A stretch of 64,000 bases of DNA from Syngnathus acus (GCF_901709675.1 NC_051095.1:23427956-23491955), one strand, 5' to 3'. Shown: positions 21,309 to 34,508, numbered from the stretch's first letter. The notes: generated by a model from the letters alone, not told the origin. Translations and numbers: made by a program.

Positions 21309-22906
21309 GTTTAAAGGATACTTCCGGACATTGAGGTCTTGATTGGGAGAGGGAGCAATATTGTTAAGTTTGATACATATCTGGTGTTCCCATTTTTGTG
21401 TCTAGTTTTATATCTGTCAAAATAATCCCTCTGTTCACCATTTAATGCACCGCTCCGTGGTGGGAGGAATGATGTCTTGTCATTGACAGGGTGTCCCTTT
21501 TACCTACCACTTGCTATTGAGTAATACGCCAGAAAAAAAAAATTCCATCCATCGGCAACTATGGAGATACTTTACAAAACATTTTGCATTCAAGGATATC
21601 AATGCCTGCAAGAGCACAGCTACAAAATTCACTCACACTCTGACTATTCCTTAAATTAAAGACAAATGAGCATAATACAGGCACAGGTCGTTGGAAGACG
21701 GTATAACTGAATGACCTGTTCACAGACACAAGAAACATATACGTACACCCACACAAACTATAATTCAGTAACACTCAATGGAGGTGAAAAAATGAAATCA
21801 CATTTTCAACTCCAAACAAAACCTAAGCATGTTACGGATGAGGCAGGACAACAATGTGCAACACGGACTCTTTATTTAGGGAATAGGAAATGGGGAAAAC
21901 GAGGGCTGGAACGCCAGCAGAACAGGTGCACGAAGCGACTGACCAGATCATCGCGCGTGCGTCGTGGTGGCTGACAGGGGCAAAGCAAGCAAACATATAC
22001 ATTTTGTGGGAGATACAGCATGTTGAGCAATAGTATGTCTGCACAAATATTGTAGATACTTTATTGACATCAAGGGAAATTCAGCTTGATGCAGGACATC
22101 CCATGCATGTGCAAGTGAGTGCTCAACATAGGAGTACAACCAGTGGCGGTTCTACACTGAATTACTCCCTTGGTGAAACTACTGAGCGCCGTCCTCGCCC
22201 GTAAAAAAACATCACACTTTATTTTGCACAGACGTTATATGCGCCAAATTATATTGCAAGAGCCCCTGTAATTGTAATTGCAATTGAGCTTGATATACCA
22301 CAATATAACTCTTTTACAAAACATCCCTCCATAAAGTGCCATTAATGTAAATATCATTATAATGTAGTAAATAATTTCATAAATAATAATAATAAATGCA
22401 AAAAACCTCATACATGACATTAATTTGTCTTTCAAGGAAAGAGGCACGATTAGCTCCTTGGTAACGTTCCTGAATTTTATGCTTGGCACACTTTCAATTA
22501 TGACACAAAAATAGTTGTCACGAATTATAGTGGCACTAGCAAATGGCAAACATTCCATTAGCTAATCACGGGCCAACGTTAACCCAAGGGAAATAAATAT
22601 GCCTGATAACTGACCTTGTAACAGTCTTGTCAATCTTAGAATCTTAAAATTATATCTCATGTTTACCTAAGGGAAGACAGAAAACAAACCTAAACAGAAT
22701 GCTAACAAATGTAGGCTATATCACAAATTATTATTAGCCCTTAATTTACAGTGTTGGGAACTCACTACTTGTTCAAAAAAGTTATTAACTGAATTACTGA
22801 ATAATAGTACATAACTTGTTACCAGGGAAAGTACACGCTCATGCACGTTTTTGCCTTTAACCTCAATGAATTTAAAATAATGTTGATATTGCCATCTTGA
22901 AAATGC
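21309..22906. other. Intergenic DNA with possible hAT end
   Basis: No gene is seen. CAGTGGCGGTTCTACACTGA at 22141-22160 resembles the end of a fish hAT-like element, but I could not pair it with a second end. Confidence 0.35.
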
Positions 22907-23410
22907 TAACTTTTAGACTTAGACTTAGACTTAGACAGAACTTTATTGTCATTTTGTCAACACTAGGTGTGTACAAAACGAAATTTCGTTGCATATGGCT
23001 TTCAACAATGTAGAGGTATTTCGGCTGGTTAAAAAGTGACATTCTATATAAAAATATGAAATAAGATAATTATAAAGTACAAAGTGCAGCAGTGATAAAG
23101 TATGTAAACAGTGCAGGAGACAAAAGCAGTATTTACAAGTGTGCAGAGGAATGCTACGTTTGAATGTTCAACTGTCTGACGACAGCAGGGAAAAAACTAT
23201 TGCAGAACCTGGTGGACCTGCAGCGGATGCTGCGAAACCTCTTCCCAGAGGGCAGCAGGGAGAACAGTCCATGGTGGGGGTGTGATGGGTCACTGATAAT
23301 ATTTCGGGCTCGGGACACGCAGCGCTGGGATGACAAGTCCTGAATGGAGGGAAGAGGAGCCCCGATGATCCTCTCTGCTGTCCTCACCACTCTCATCAGG
23401 TTCTTCCAAT
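22907..23410 (-). mobile_element. 3' end of a non-LTR retrotransposon
   Basis: A (TTAGAC)n tail at 22915-22937 abuts TTTATTGTCATTTTG, then reverse-strand coding for a LINE C-terminus: RTAERIIGAPLPSIQDL and LFSLLPSGKRFRSIR. This is the same protein tail type as the LINEs at 31985, 41370 and 62425. Only the last roughly 80 codons remain. Confidence 0.75.
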
Positions 23411-24410
23411 CGGAAATCAGCTTGCTCCTGACTCACCAGTTCTGCCTCCTCTCTGTTGGTGTTACGTGTGACGACTGACGAATGCACGTCGGCACACATG
23501 TAAAAACACTGGCTCTGATTGGCCTCCATAACGCTGCCTTAGCCGATCGTTCACTGACTTGTTACGTTAAACTCGCGAAACTCCCTTTGTCTTCATGGGC
23601 CGAATATATTTACACAGTGGGCCAAATTTGGACTGCTGGCCAGAGTTTGACACCCCATGTTTAGCTCATCTGGCCAACAGCTCTGAGGTTTAGGATTCAG
23701 TATTGGCTTAGGTCTTCCAGTGACGTGTTTGCTGTCCTGGGATAGATTTTGCTCCAGCTTCCTCCCACATTCCCAAAGTTATGCATGTTGGGTTCATTGA
23801 GGTCTCTCGACTCCATGTGTAGAGGTGAGTGGGAATGGATGTTTTTCTGTACTGCATATGCCCTGCAACTGACTGGTGACCAGGTCAGATCCCATACTAA
23901 AGGTGTACCCTGCCTCGAACCCAGACAGAAGGAATACGCTCCTGCTCAACCCTGACCGTAATGAGGTTAAGTCATATAGAAAACACATGGATGGACAGAA
24001 AAAGAGTATGCATCAATGTAGCGTGTAAATATTTAAGCACTGTAAGTTCAGCAGGCTCTCATACCCAGTCCAGTTCCAATATACGCTGTACATTTAGCGT
24101 TTGCAAGCTTCCCTCCAAAGTCCCCGTGACAACAAGCTGCACCATCTATCATCTCTTTTTCATGAAAATATAAAACACATCTTCACATTGTCTATGTATA
24201 TTGTATGTCTTTACCAAGCTACACATTATTGAGTTAGTTTAATTTTTTGGTGGTAATGTGAATGTGAGTGTAAAATGTTGTCTGTTTATATATGCCCTAC
24301 AATTGGCTGGCGACCAGTTCAGGGTGTACCCCGCCGGCCTTCAGCACCCCTGCAACTCTTGTGAGATAAAGTAGTTTGGATATTGGATGGATGGATTCTA
24401 GAAATGATTT
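23411..24410. other. Intergenic DNA with two SINE relics
   Basis: Positions 23745-24000 and 24290-24402 keep degraded plus-strand SINE text (CTTCCTCCCACATTCCCAAAG; GGCTGGCGACCAGTTCAGGG; GGATGGATGGA). A hAT-like end, AGTTTGACACCCCATG, is at about 23645-23660. No gene is seen. Confidence 0.5.
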
Positions 24411-25018
24411 ATCATTGTCACTTTTACCTGAAACATCTTAAATTCTATTTACAATTAGCAGTAGTTGTTCATTATTTCTGTTAGGTTATTTTAAAGGTTA
24501 ACTTGTGAATGTTAGATAAATCAGGTGGCCCACAATCTAACATTTGGTTTATGGTACTTTAATGATGCAAGGCCATCTATATAGTACATGTAGGTACAGG
24601 GCCCTACATTTCCTGCTTAGTATAATCATTGAATAGCGCTAAAACGTTCTAACTTGTGTGGCAAAAGCATGGCAGGAGGTTCCGTTGGAGGTGGGGTAGG
24701 GGTTGCGTAGGTTATAACCCCACACGCACACATGCGCTCATACATACACAATCCAAGTTCAGGTTTCATGTTCTGCATGTCTGGCAAGTTTTATGCATGT
24801 CACGTGAATAACAGCTTAATGTTGAGCATTAATTAACTCAGTCCTTGTGGGAGCAATAACAATTCTCAAAACTCACAGTTGAATTTTTATGTAGAAATAT
24901 TTTATAGACTACATTTGCTCACAGTTTTTCACACCATCTACTTTTATCAGATTTATTCACAAAGCTCATTGAGGAGTCAATTTAAGAAGATGGTTATTTT
25001 AATGGGCAGCAAAAGCTG
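24411..25018. other. Intergenic DNA, nothing recognised
   Basis: Unique-looking AT-rich DNA with no element ends or open frames of note. Confidence 0.4.
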
Positions 25019-25404
25019 TCTGTCTGTCTGTCCGTCCGTCCGTCCGTCCGTCCGTCCGTCCATCTTCTATACCGCTTGTCCCCACGGGGGTCGCAGCCGT
25101 GCTGGAGCCTATCCCAGCAGTCACCGGGCAGTAGGCGGGGGACACCCTGAACCAGTTGCCAGCCGATCGCAGGGCACACAGAGACGAACAACCATTCGCA
25201 TTCGCACTCACAACTAGGGGCAATTTGGAGTGCTCAATCGGCCTACCAAGCATGTTTTGGGGATGTGGGAGGAAACCGGAGTGCCCGGAGAAAACCCACG
25301 CGGGCCCAGGGAGAACATGCAAACTCCCCACAGGGAGGGTTGGAGGTGGAATCGAACCCGTACCCTCCTAAATGTGAGGCGGACGTGCTAACCGGTGTTG
25401 CACC
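25019..25404 (-). mobile_element. tRNA-derived SINE with (TCCG)n tail
   Basis: Same family as the copy at 13509-13871. The tail at 25019-25060 is TCTG/TCCG repeats rather than the usual ATCC, which means the tail repeat has drifted by a base change and been re-amplified. The body is highly similar through the tRNA-like head near 25380. Confidence 0.9.
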
Positions 25405-27366
25405 GTCGATACGTTATTGATCATTAAAAACATTAAAATTAAATGATCTATCTACGGTTATAGGGGGAAACTACTATATCCAGAATAAATATTGACCAGA
25501 GGCTTGTCGTGTGCTGCAAGGGAAATCTGTTACCGACATACAATCATGTGATCTGTTTACTGAAATGAGTTTTCCACAGCTTGGATTACAAATATGGTCA
25601 GGACTGCAGCAAACACTCCAAAGAATTATGATGCCTTCAATGATGGAGAGGAATCCAGTAAAACTTGCTATACATGACCTCCCTACAACATCCCCGTTGA
25701 TTTAATACACAGCCTTATGTTATATACTAGCTTCCATTTCACACTAAGCGCTCCTCTGTTGAGTTATGTCCTCTCTTGGAATGTCCTGTGCTGCATGACA
25801 ATAACCATGACATCATGTTATCTTCAAGTTAAACACTTTGTAACATGTGCACTGTTCAACATGCTTGGTATTTTGCGTCACCAACTCGAAACACACAATC
25901 CATGCACTTTGCACCGTATTAGGAATTCTTCCCAAATTCTTTTTCCAGCATGGAACAGCAAAGGTACATGAACACTAGTACTATTGGGACCGTTAGCCAT
26001 GACACCACAAGGATGTAAAACGGACCAACATATTGTTTTTCTTTTTTATATTCATTACTGTGTTCTGTAAAGTTGTAATTTTTCCTCATATTATTTGATG
26101 GGATTGAGGTCAGTGATATCTATTTTATCCACACAAAACGCATCACAAACTCTACCCAAGTGTTTATAAAAATACAATAAAATCTTTATCTAGTATTTGC
26201 ACAGGTCAATAAGCACGTTTTTTATTTATGCAAATGTGTTTTATGATACCTAATGCTTTGTTTTAATAATGGTGTGAATTGTCAGAAAAAGGAAAGACAT
26301 TGCTTCCCGGAACACAAATACGATCACACGCACTGTTGAAGAGCGAGCATAGGGGTTACTTGAACTCTAGTTGCCATGCAGAAAATCACCTTCTTGATGT
26401 ATAAAAATAAGACAAGAGGAAGAATGTTTTAGTGTGCAGAAAACATTTGTGGGAGAAATCCCACATGTGTTTAAGGTCAGGGATCTGACTGTTCCCACTA
26501 AAGTTGGTTGATTGGTTCAAAAGATTTTAAATAAGATTTAGGGATTTACCACTAAGAACAATAGCCCAACCCCTGATTGATTAAGAGGTGTGTCTCATAA
26601 TTGTGCTTGTTTTGGATTATTCAAGGATAGTAACTGACTGCAAGACAGCCCAAAGCGGCCAGACTGGCTCAGTCAATCTTCACTGTGGAGAAGTGTGAGC
26701 TAAGTGTGGCTCATTCAAAGTGCACATTTCAACACCTGCTTACAACATGACGACTGCTACTTATCAAAGATGCTTGCACACTGTGATTCTGGAAGGAAGT
26801 GACCATGAGGTTCAGGAACCTCAAAAGGAATAAAAATGCATTTAAAGTTGTCTGCACTTCATAACAATGTGATGTAACACTTAATATACGAGCCAAGTAA
26901 GAGTAGGAGTGCTGTGGCAAAAGTGAACCCATTGTGAATGTAATTACTAATCATTAAGAATACAATATCCCTTACAGCTTGGAGTTGAATAGGGAAATAT
27001 TGATTGCTTTGAAGCCAATTATGTCTGCTTCTTATTTTGCTCAGATAATTGAGCCATTTAGGAGAAAGGACAAGGTTGAATATGAAGCAACTACATCCGT
27101 GTCCGTGTGGGCTAAATCATTCCCTGTGAGATTCAAATTGTTCAAAACTAAATATAGGTTATTTTTGTTGTGCATTTGCATTTTTTCATTATTGTGGATT
27201 TTCAGTTGTCTTTAACTGACATTATCTGTATTACATTTCCTAAATACATTCTCTCTCTCTAGATTCTAGAGACTGCATCAGCTTTTTGTCACTTCATTGT
27301 TGCATTACAAAGTGAGTTCAAAGTCCTTACGAATGAATACACCCACAATCCCAGTGAACAAATAGA
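25405..27366. other. Intergenic DNA, nothing recognised
   Basis: Nearly 2 kb without an identifiable element or exon. A CT-repeat run is at about 27252-27260. Confidence 0.4.
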
Positions 27367-27370
27367 AGAT

Positions 27371-29235
27371 GAACTAGTTTAGTTTAGTTTAGTTTATTGT
27401 TTAGCACATATTATTATAACAAATAACAGTGCAGGGAGGGAGACGAAGCCTAGGGCTTGTAAGGAGCTCCACTCCTGTATAATCAAAGTGCACAACAAAC
27501 AAAGTGCTGTGACATCAAATATTATTCAAGTGTTTAAGAAAGAAAAAAAATAATAATAATATATATATATATATATATAAATGAATAAACATCAATGAAT
27601 AAACACAAGCATAACTAGCTAAATATTAAATCGTCATATTTATATATGCATATATACGAAAGTGAACGTATACATACATAAACAAATACACTATACAAAA
27701 TGAGAAACAAGAGAAACAAAATTTGACACTTTAGTGATGTTGAAACAATCAAAAAACACCAGGTAAGAAAATAGCTGAGCGGAAGCAGAAGAACTGCAAA
27801 CAGAAAATAACAAAACAAGGAAGAATCAGGGTATAAATAGTGGTTTAAGTTGATGTTCTTAGTATGGATCAGCTGAGTGCGGTGGAGTAATTTTGGACTG
27901 GTAGGATCATGAGTGGAGAAGGTGGTGTTTCAGGTGCTTTCTAAAAGCAACCTGTGAAGATATGGATCGAATATGGATTGGTAGCTCATTCCAGAGTGAG
28001 GGCCCTCTAAAATGGATATTGTATTGATGGCGTGATGTTCGACAGGACGGTGGGTGGAGATTGTCCCCCTGTCTTGTAGGATAAGAATGTAATTCCGATA
28101 CAAATGCGAAGAAATTATGAAAAGTGGCTGGAAGACAGTGTTTCCTGTATATATATTTATGGGTGAGTAGACAGGTTTGATGAATATTTACTTTATCAAT
28201 TGGCAGTAATGAATAGTTTCTAAACAATGGTGCCGATGGTTCATATCTATTTGAAAAAGAGATCATTTTTAGGAACTTCTTTTGTATGATGAGTAATTTG
28301 CTGAGGTATGTTGGATATGTAGCTGCCCAGACTATGTTGCAGTAATTGAGTAAAGGAAAGAGGAAACTATAATACAGAGTGAGATGAGCAGACGGATGGA
28401 CCAAGGGACAAACTTTTCGTAAGATACCTAGCGTTTTCATGGATCTTTTGCAAACCAAATCAATGTGTTCAGACCAGTTTAAGTGTTTATCTACTATAAC
28501 TCCTAGGAATTTAGTGCTAGTAACTTGATGGATTTCGTTATTATTTATGTAAATTTTGGCCTGTTCTTTGGGGTAAGATTTATTTATATTGCAGAAGATC
28601 ATGAAGTTACATTTGTTTATATTGAGTGACAACTTATTTATTTTGAACCATTTTGTAACAGCGTGCAACTCAGTATTCACACGTGCAATGAGGAAATTAA
28701 AATCCTCGTGGGTGGCAATGAGATTGGTATCATCCGCAAATAACAAAGGAAGAAAATTTGAACAAGACATGGAAAAATCATTTATGTACACCAAAAATAA
28801 TAGAGGACCCAATATTGAGCCCTGCGGGACCCCAAATAGTATTTTAGATCTGTTGGAAGAACAACCATTTATATATACATATTGTTCTCTGTTGGCGAGA
28901 TAGTTTGTGAACCATTTCAGGGCAGAATCGTTCACTCCATATCTCTCTAGCTTAGCGATGAGGATCTTATGGTCGACAGTATCAAATGCTTTGCTTAAAT
29001 CTAGAAAGACACCAAGAGCGAATTTCTTATTGTCAAGAGCCGTTGAGATGTGGTTGGCAAGCTGAAGCAGTGCATGCTCAGTAGAAAACTTTTTGCGGAA
29101 ACCGTATTGATGTTTATAGAGAATATTGTTTGTTTCTAGGTGCTTTGCCAATCTTGAGTAAACCAGTTTTTCTAGAATCTTGGAGAAGCAAGGAAGTACG
29201 GATATAGGTCTAAACCCACTCAAGTTAAAACTGGA
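27371..29235 (-). mobile_element. 5'-truncated CR1-like LINE with intact RT frame
   Basis: The tail is an AGTTT repeat (27371-27395) followed by ATTGTTTAGCACATATTATT. The sequence runs through a 3' UTR with an AT microsatellite (27557-27580) into a long RT frame and breaks off near 29235. The endonuclease domain is absent. Confidence 0.85.
27907..29223 (-). CDS. LINE reverse transcriptase (438 codons, uninterrupted)
   Basis: An open frame carrying all core RT blocks: GFRPISVLPCFSKILEK near the start, GFRKKFSTEHALLQ, VFLDLSKAFDTVDHKIL, FGVPQGSILGPLLFLVYIND, LLFADDTNLI (catalytic DD present) and FLGVIVDKHLNW. The C-terminal domain includes HPSAHLTLYYSFLFPLLNYC and GPSLWNELP. It belongs with CR1/Jockey-group LINEs. 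The frame has no stop, suggesting a fairly young insertion. The first codon is TTG inside the RT, so the start is set by 5' truncation. Confidence 0.87.
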   Translation of the reverse strand: MSGFRPISVLPCFSKILEKLVYSRLAKHLETNNILYKHQYGFRKKFSTEHALLQLANHISTALDNKKFALGVFLDLSKAFDTVDHKILIAKLERYGVNDSALKWFTNYLANREQYVYINGCSSNRSKILFGVPQGSILGPLLFLVYINDFSMSCSNFLPLLFADDTNLIATHEDFNFLIARVNTELHAVTKWFKINKLSLNINKCNFMIFCNINKSYPKEQAKIYINNNEIHQVTSTKFLGVIVDKHLNWSEHIDLVCKRSMKTLGILRKVCPLVHPSAHLTLYYSFLFPLLNYCNIVWAATYPTYLSKLLIIQKKFLKMISFSNRYEPSAPLFRNYSLLPIDKVNIHQTCLLTHKYIYRKHCLPATFHNFFAFVSELHSYPTRQGDNLHPPSCRTSRHQYNIHFRGPSLWNELPIHIRSISSQVAFRKHLKHHLLHS

Positions 29236-30576
29236 AAAAATTGCGCACTATCCAACAATTCAATTATGAAAATTTCCATTTCAGTAATAAATCGAGCAAA
29301 TGTTTGGATATCATGTTCAAACACAAAAAGAAAAATCATCCCATCGTACACAGGAAACCTCCATGAGAAACAAAAGGAAATAAACAATGTATTTTTATCA
29401 ATTCCATTCTAACTTCCTCAAAGCATGAGCCGAATCAGACAGAAATATGGTGGACAAACGGATGGAGGGACGAACGGATGGATGGATGGATGGATGGAAA
29501 GTGAATATTAATATTATACATGCATTTATTTCACAAAAATGATAGAATATTAATATTATACATGCATTTATTTCACAAAAATGATAGATAAAAGTGCTCC
29601 AATCAAACTTCTATACACTGCAAAAAGGAAAAGAAAATCTAGCTCTTACAGATGGTGAAATTAAGCAGTTTGTAGGGTTAGGTTTGTGGCTTTGTGCCCC
29701 GGGTGTTTTGCCAATTTACACACAAGATAACCTTTCCCCACTGAAGACAAAAAAAAGACAGTGGTTGATATGAGATAGTAGGCTAGTTCATTATTAGTAT
29801 GGTTGTAGTGAATTGCTGAGCTTTTGAGCTTCAAAGATTCCGGCTTCTATCCGGGATTAAGAAACAGACGAATTAGTCTAGTCTGAGAGTCGTTTGAAAA
29901 GACCACCTCGACGTACTTGTGCTCCTTTTCATTTCATGGATGAAGCATGATACAACGCTTGCATTGAATTTTGTGCTAATGTGCTCGCATTAAACCACCG
30001 GAGGAAACTCGCCGAGTGAGTGCCACAATAACATCAGGTATTGTTTAAATCTGTGTGGGAGACGTTAGTATTTGTCAACCTCTGAATTTATCAAAAGGAT
30101 CACCGTAATATTCTAGATTTCATGGACAGTAAATACTGTGTTTTGTCAAGATGTAGTGAGATCCTTTAGTGTGGCGTGGAATAGGTTTTGCTCATGAAAT
30201 TCAAAATATTGAAGGTTGATAATTACAATATTTTCAGCGGGTGTTTAAAGTTAACGTAAGTAATATAAGTAATGATGTTGACATAAACTCTGAAGAATAA
30301 CTGCAGTTGTATACCATTGAGTGACGTGAAGCTTATTTACATGAGGCTTCTTGGCAATCATGTGGTTACTATGCAGTTGGAAACGATTTGGCTCCAAAAA
30401 GATACGTCTGCTTAAAGCCAAACATAACTGTGTACACACTCCTCTAACAAAACACGACCAACTTTATTACTATGTAGGTGTGTGTGAGTGACTGCAACAC
30501 AACAAGAAAAGTGTTTTTAGGGTAATGTACGTACATATTTCCATACATTAGGTTATGCGTAAAGGATTTAGTAGCC
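29236..30576. other. Intergenic DNA with a tandem duplication
   Basis: A (GGAT)n run at about 29477-29497 may be a SINE or Rex3 tail relic. It is followed by an exact 43-bp tandem duplication (29502-29544 and 29545-29587). No gene is seen. Confidence 0.5.
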
Positions 30577-30694
30577 GTGGGCAAAGCATGCAAAAGTTTG
30601 TTTTTGTTTTTCTTTACTTCACGTTGCATTGAGTAGTGGGCAAAGCAAGCAAAAGTTTGTTTATGTTTTTCTTTACTTCACGTTGCATTGAAGT
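30577..30694. repeat. 59-bp tandem duplication
   Basis: Two near-identical 59-bp units at 30577-30635 and 30636-30694, each beginning GTGGGCAAAGCA and containing TCTTTACTTCACGTTGCATT. Confidence 0.8.
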
Positions 30695-30974
30695 ACATGT
30701 ATTTGTATGTCTTTTTATTTCTATGTTGTACAGGTTATGATGGGGCAAAAGTCTGGATGATTCTGGCTGATGTCATGCAAACTGGGAACTAAAAACAATC
30801 CCCCATCTCAGTGAATAAGCCCAACATTTTCGGCACCGCCGGCTACCCTCAGGGTTAGTTAAAAAAATAAAAATAAAACTCACTATTTTTTTTTGTTCCA
30901 GTTTCCCGCTTCCCTTTTCCTTAAATAAGCAAAATTTGTGTTGCACTTGGTTGCTCTCTCGATTGGATTGTTTT

Positions 30975-31222
30975 ACATTATGTGTTCTCTGTGCCCCCTC
31001 TGCATCCATTGCAGCCTGGTCATCCTGGAAGGAGGATGCTCCCATCTGTGGTTTCTTATCAAGGTTTCTCATTTTTCCCCAGTTGGTTTTTGAGTTTTTC
31101 CTTGCCCTCCTGGGAGTTACGATCAGGGGATGTCGAGAATAATTGTCAATTTTGCACATGTGAAGTCGTTTGAGACTTGTCTGTGATTTAGGACTATATA
31201 AATAAACTTGACTTGACTTGCT
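30975..31222 (+). mobile_element. 3' UTR fragment of CR1/L2-type LINE
   Basis: In reverse complement it matches the 3' UTR of the LINE at 19503-20990 (TTTCTCATTTTCCCC and AGTTTTTCCTTGCCCTCCTG-type text) and ends ATAAACTTGACTTGACTTG. A heavily 5'-truncated copy on the opposite strand. Confidence 0.8.
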
Positions 31223-31255
31223 CTGCCTCATCTGTGATACTTTGTAGTTATCTCG

Positions 31256-31840
31256 CATGTTTTGGACACCACTCCATGAGCCATCACCTTATCATGGTGG
31301 AAGGGTTTGAGTGTCCCAATGATCCGAGAACCTAAGTTGTCTGAGGCTTTATGGTACTGGCAGTTCACCCATGGTAAACCAGGTCCTAGATGAGGGACTA
31401 GACAAATCACAGTTTATGATGAGTGATAATATTGGACTTCATATTTCTTTCCCGGGGCCGCCCTGTGGAACTATGCCTGGAGATGTAGCTCAAAAGTGAG
31501 CGTCTAGTGGCTGGCCCTTCACCCATGAAGCTCGGCCCAACCCAAAAACCCAAAAAGGCAACATGGGTCCCCCTTCCCATGGGCTCACCATCTGTTGGAG
31601 GGACCATGGGGTCGGGACCTTGGCGGTCCGATCCCTGGCTACAGAAGCTGGCTCTAGGGATGCGGAATGTCACCTCTGACAGGGAAAGAGGTGTGCCAGA
31701 CAGATAAGTTCCGACTAGGTATAGTCTGACTCACCGGCACACACGGTTTGGGCTGTGGTACCAGCCCTCTCGAGAGGTGTTAGACTCTCTTCCACGTGAC
31801 TCTCTTCGGTGAGAGGCGCCGAGCAAGGGTTAGGGTTACT
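31256..31840 (+). mobile_element. Rex3/RTE LINE 5' fragment
   Basis: It corresponds to the 5' region of the Rex3 copy on the minus strand at about 58750-59365: CATCACCTTATCATGGTGG, then CATGGGCTCACC and TGGCGGTCCGATCCCTGG, then AGAAGCTGGC and ATGTCACCTCTGACAGGGAA (start of the endonuclease). It breaks off soon after, unlike the more common 5'-truncated copies. Confidence 0.75.
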
Positions 31841-31984
31841 TATTGCTCCCTGGCTTGGCGCCAGTACATTGTGATTCAGCTTGGTGGACGAGAGGGTAGC
31901 CATACTTTTCAAATACATAAATTACATTTGCACTTCGTACACGCAGTCAAAACCCAGCTCTATCTGTCCATCTAACTATCCACC

Positions 31985-32536
31985 TCTATCCAGACACACA
32001 CTTCCATCACTGCAGCGCATAGTGAAAACGGCTAGTAAGACTATTGGTGCTTCTCTCCCCTCCTTGAAGGACATTTACACCTCCCATCTCACCCGCAAGG
32101 CGACCAAGATTGTGAGTGATGTGAGTCACCCCGCTCACTCTTTGTTTGATCTTCTGCCCTCTGGGAGGCGGTATAGGAGCCTGCGCTCCCGCACCACCAG
32201 ACTCTCCAACAGCTTCGTACTCCAGGCTGTTAGGATCCTGAACTCGCTCCCCCTTTCAGCGTAGCGTCCTGTTCTTTACTGTCTGCTGTATGCACACTGG
32301 CTCGGTTTTGCTCCTCTTATTTATCGGGTTATTGGTTTATTATTTATTCATCGCTCATTTTATTTATTTATTATTTTTTATTTATTATTTATTGTTTGTG
32401 CCTTCTTGTTTTTATTTTGTGTCGTCTACTTGTATGTCTCGTCACCGTGGGATGGAGGAAACGGAATTTCGGTTTCTTTGTGTGTCTTGACGTATGAAGG
32501 GATTGACAATAAAGCTGACTTTGACTTTGACTAAAG
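31985..32536 (+). mobile_element. Non-LTR retrotransposon 3' end with TTTGAC tail
   Basis: It encodes a LINE C-terminus (RIVKTASKTIGASLPSLKDI, LFDLLPSGRRYRSLRSRTTR, LNSLPLSA) and ends GACAATAAAGCTGACTTTGACTTTGAC. The same end occurs at 41370-42350 (+) and 62425-62975 (-). AATAAA sits next to the repeat tail. Confidence 0.85.
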
Positions 32537-34508
32537 GTATACAGGAAATCAGATCTCTTTCTCAAACTTGATGGTGGAAAAAAAAGAGTAAATTCTCCTT
32601 GTAGGCACCAAATCCAGCTTCTTTAAAACCAGAACTTGTTCCATTCGGTTTGAACTCCCATTAGAGACCAACCTCAGTTGAACTAGACACACATGCATGC
32701 CATCAGACACATCTCCCTTAGGCATCAATCCCTCTCACCTAACAATACTGCCGTTCTCATTAAGTCACATCCTGTCTTACTGAAACTGGACACCACTGCA
32801 CACGACCACAGTCGAGCGTCTCAATGGTTTCAAACCCGCTAAACAACAATGCCAACTAACGTCGGATTCCGAAGCTTTGTTCGAGATCAGACAGATTTCT
32901 CGACTTTTTGCATCGAAACATGTCGAATACTGGGGCGGTCGACTTCCGGGGTCCTTCTGTATTTTCTTTGCCCCATTTTGTATCAGTCAAGGACTGCTTT
33001 AAAACCAGAAGAGAAAAAAATAAATCCTGCAGATGTGCCTGACACCACAGGCATTACAGTATTTCACTCACTTGCTAGATTTCACAGAATTGGCTGGCTT
33101 TAGTGCATTTTGAAAAGTGTGTCAATATTTAGTGCTTCTTGTTGGGAGAAAAGAGATTTAAATTCATATGCAAAATACAGCTTGCATTCACCCAATCCAT
33201 CATGATAACAAGTGGGATAGAAAACGGATGGATGGTTGCATGTATTAAGCTCATTTAAAGTGTAATGCAGCATTCCCTTCATTCAAGCTTTACCAACTAT
33301 GCGTTTGTTTCTCTATGAGTGATCAATTCAATTTCAAGATGGGAAAGCAGCTGATTTGGTGCCATTTTTCATCCTACATCTATAGTGGCACAGACAAGCC
33401 CATGAATATGCTGTCAAAGGAAATTTTCTCATTTGAACATAGGAGTGCATTTGGTTGACAGTGCATACACATATTGGTTTTATGTAAGTTATTCAATTAT
33501 GTAGCACCAAATATTATATTGCCGGCCTGCATAGGCTGTTCAGAGATTTGTTTTATTACATTTTTTTTGGCAGAATCCAACCCACCCTTGGGGTCCTTGC
33601 TGCTTTTATAACCTCGGGTCAGGTGGAACTAGTTTGTCAGAACGGGACCAAGAATCGACAGTGAGATTTTACATGCGACTGTGAATACATGCTCGTAAGC
33701 GAGAGAAGCCCATGGGATTGTCGGGACGGCAGACATGATGGTGCCTTGTTCGCTTAAGTCGCCAAAATGTCAGGAGACAGTTCAATCTCTTCAACAAAAC
33801 TTATCACACGCTCCCACCCTAATTGCTGTAAATCACGAATATAATCAAGAAGCTATATATTGTGGATCAAAGCAGCGTACTTCTATTTAGTAGTCACTCA
33901 TTTTGTTCAAAACCCAAGAAAATTTCATATGATATTCAAGGATGTGACTCTTAATATTGTTGCTACAATGCATATAAAGTCAAACACATACTATTGTGTT
34001 TGGGCAAACAAAAGACTGCAACTCTAGCAAGGAATTAAGAAAATGTCATCAGTCAGCAGTCAATTCACGACATCTATGTCATTCTCAACCGCTGATGCTA
34101 TGCAGGGTCACATGAAGCTGGACCTCTAACCTCTGGCCCAATACAAGATGTATAGATGTAATGATAATGAAAATAAAAAGCAAAACATGTCTCACGGTTC
34201 GTTGTAAAAAACAAATGGGGAATGATGGTTTCATGAAACTAAGTCGTCCACACAAGCATTCAAGATAAACTATACAGACACAAAGCATATAATAGACATT
34301 TAACAGGGTGCAGTTTGTGTTATGTCATAGCAACTGATTCTAGTCCATTGAATCACAGAATATGTGAATAATAGGCAGTTGCAGATAATGGGCTTTTTTT
34401 TTGCCTGTGGTGTCACCCATTGTATCAACAAAAGTAATCTTTCATTTGGAGGCATTTAACGCATTTATATACACTAACTTCAGAGTAAAGATCAGATTTC
34501 TTTCTTTC
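32537..34508. other. Intergenic DNA with a small SINE tail relic
   Basis: Positions 33207-33237 hold AAGTGGGATAGAAAACGGATGGATGG, the end of an old SINE. The remainder, including 33540-34500, shows nothing I can assign. Confidence 0.4.
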
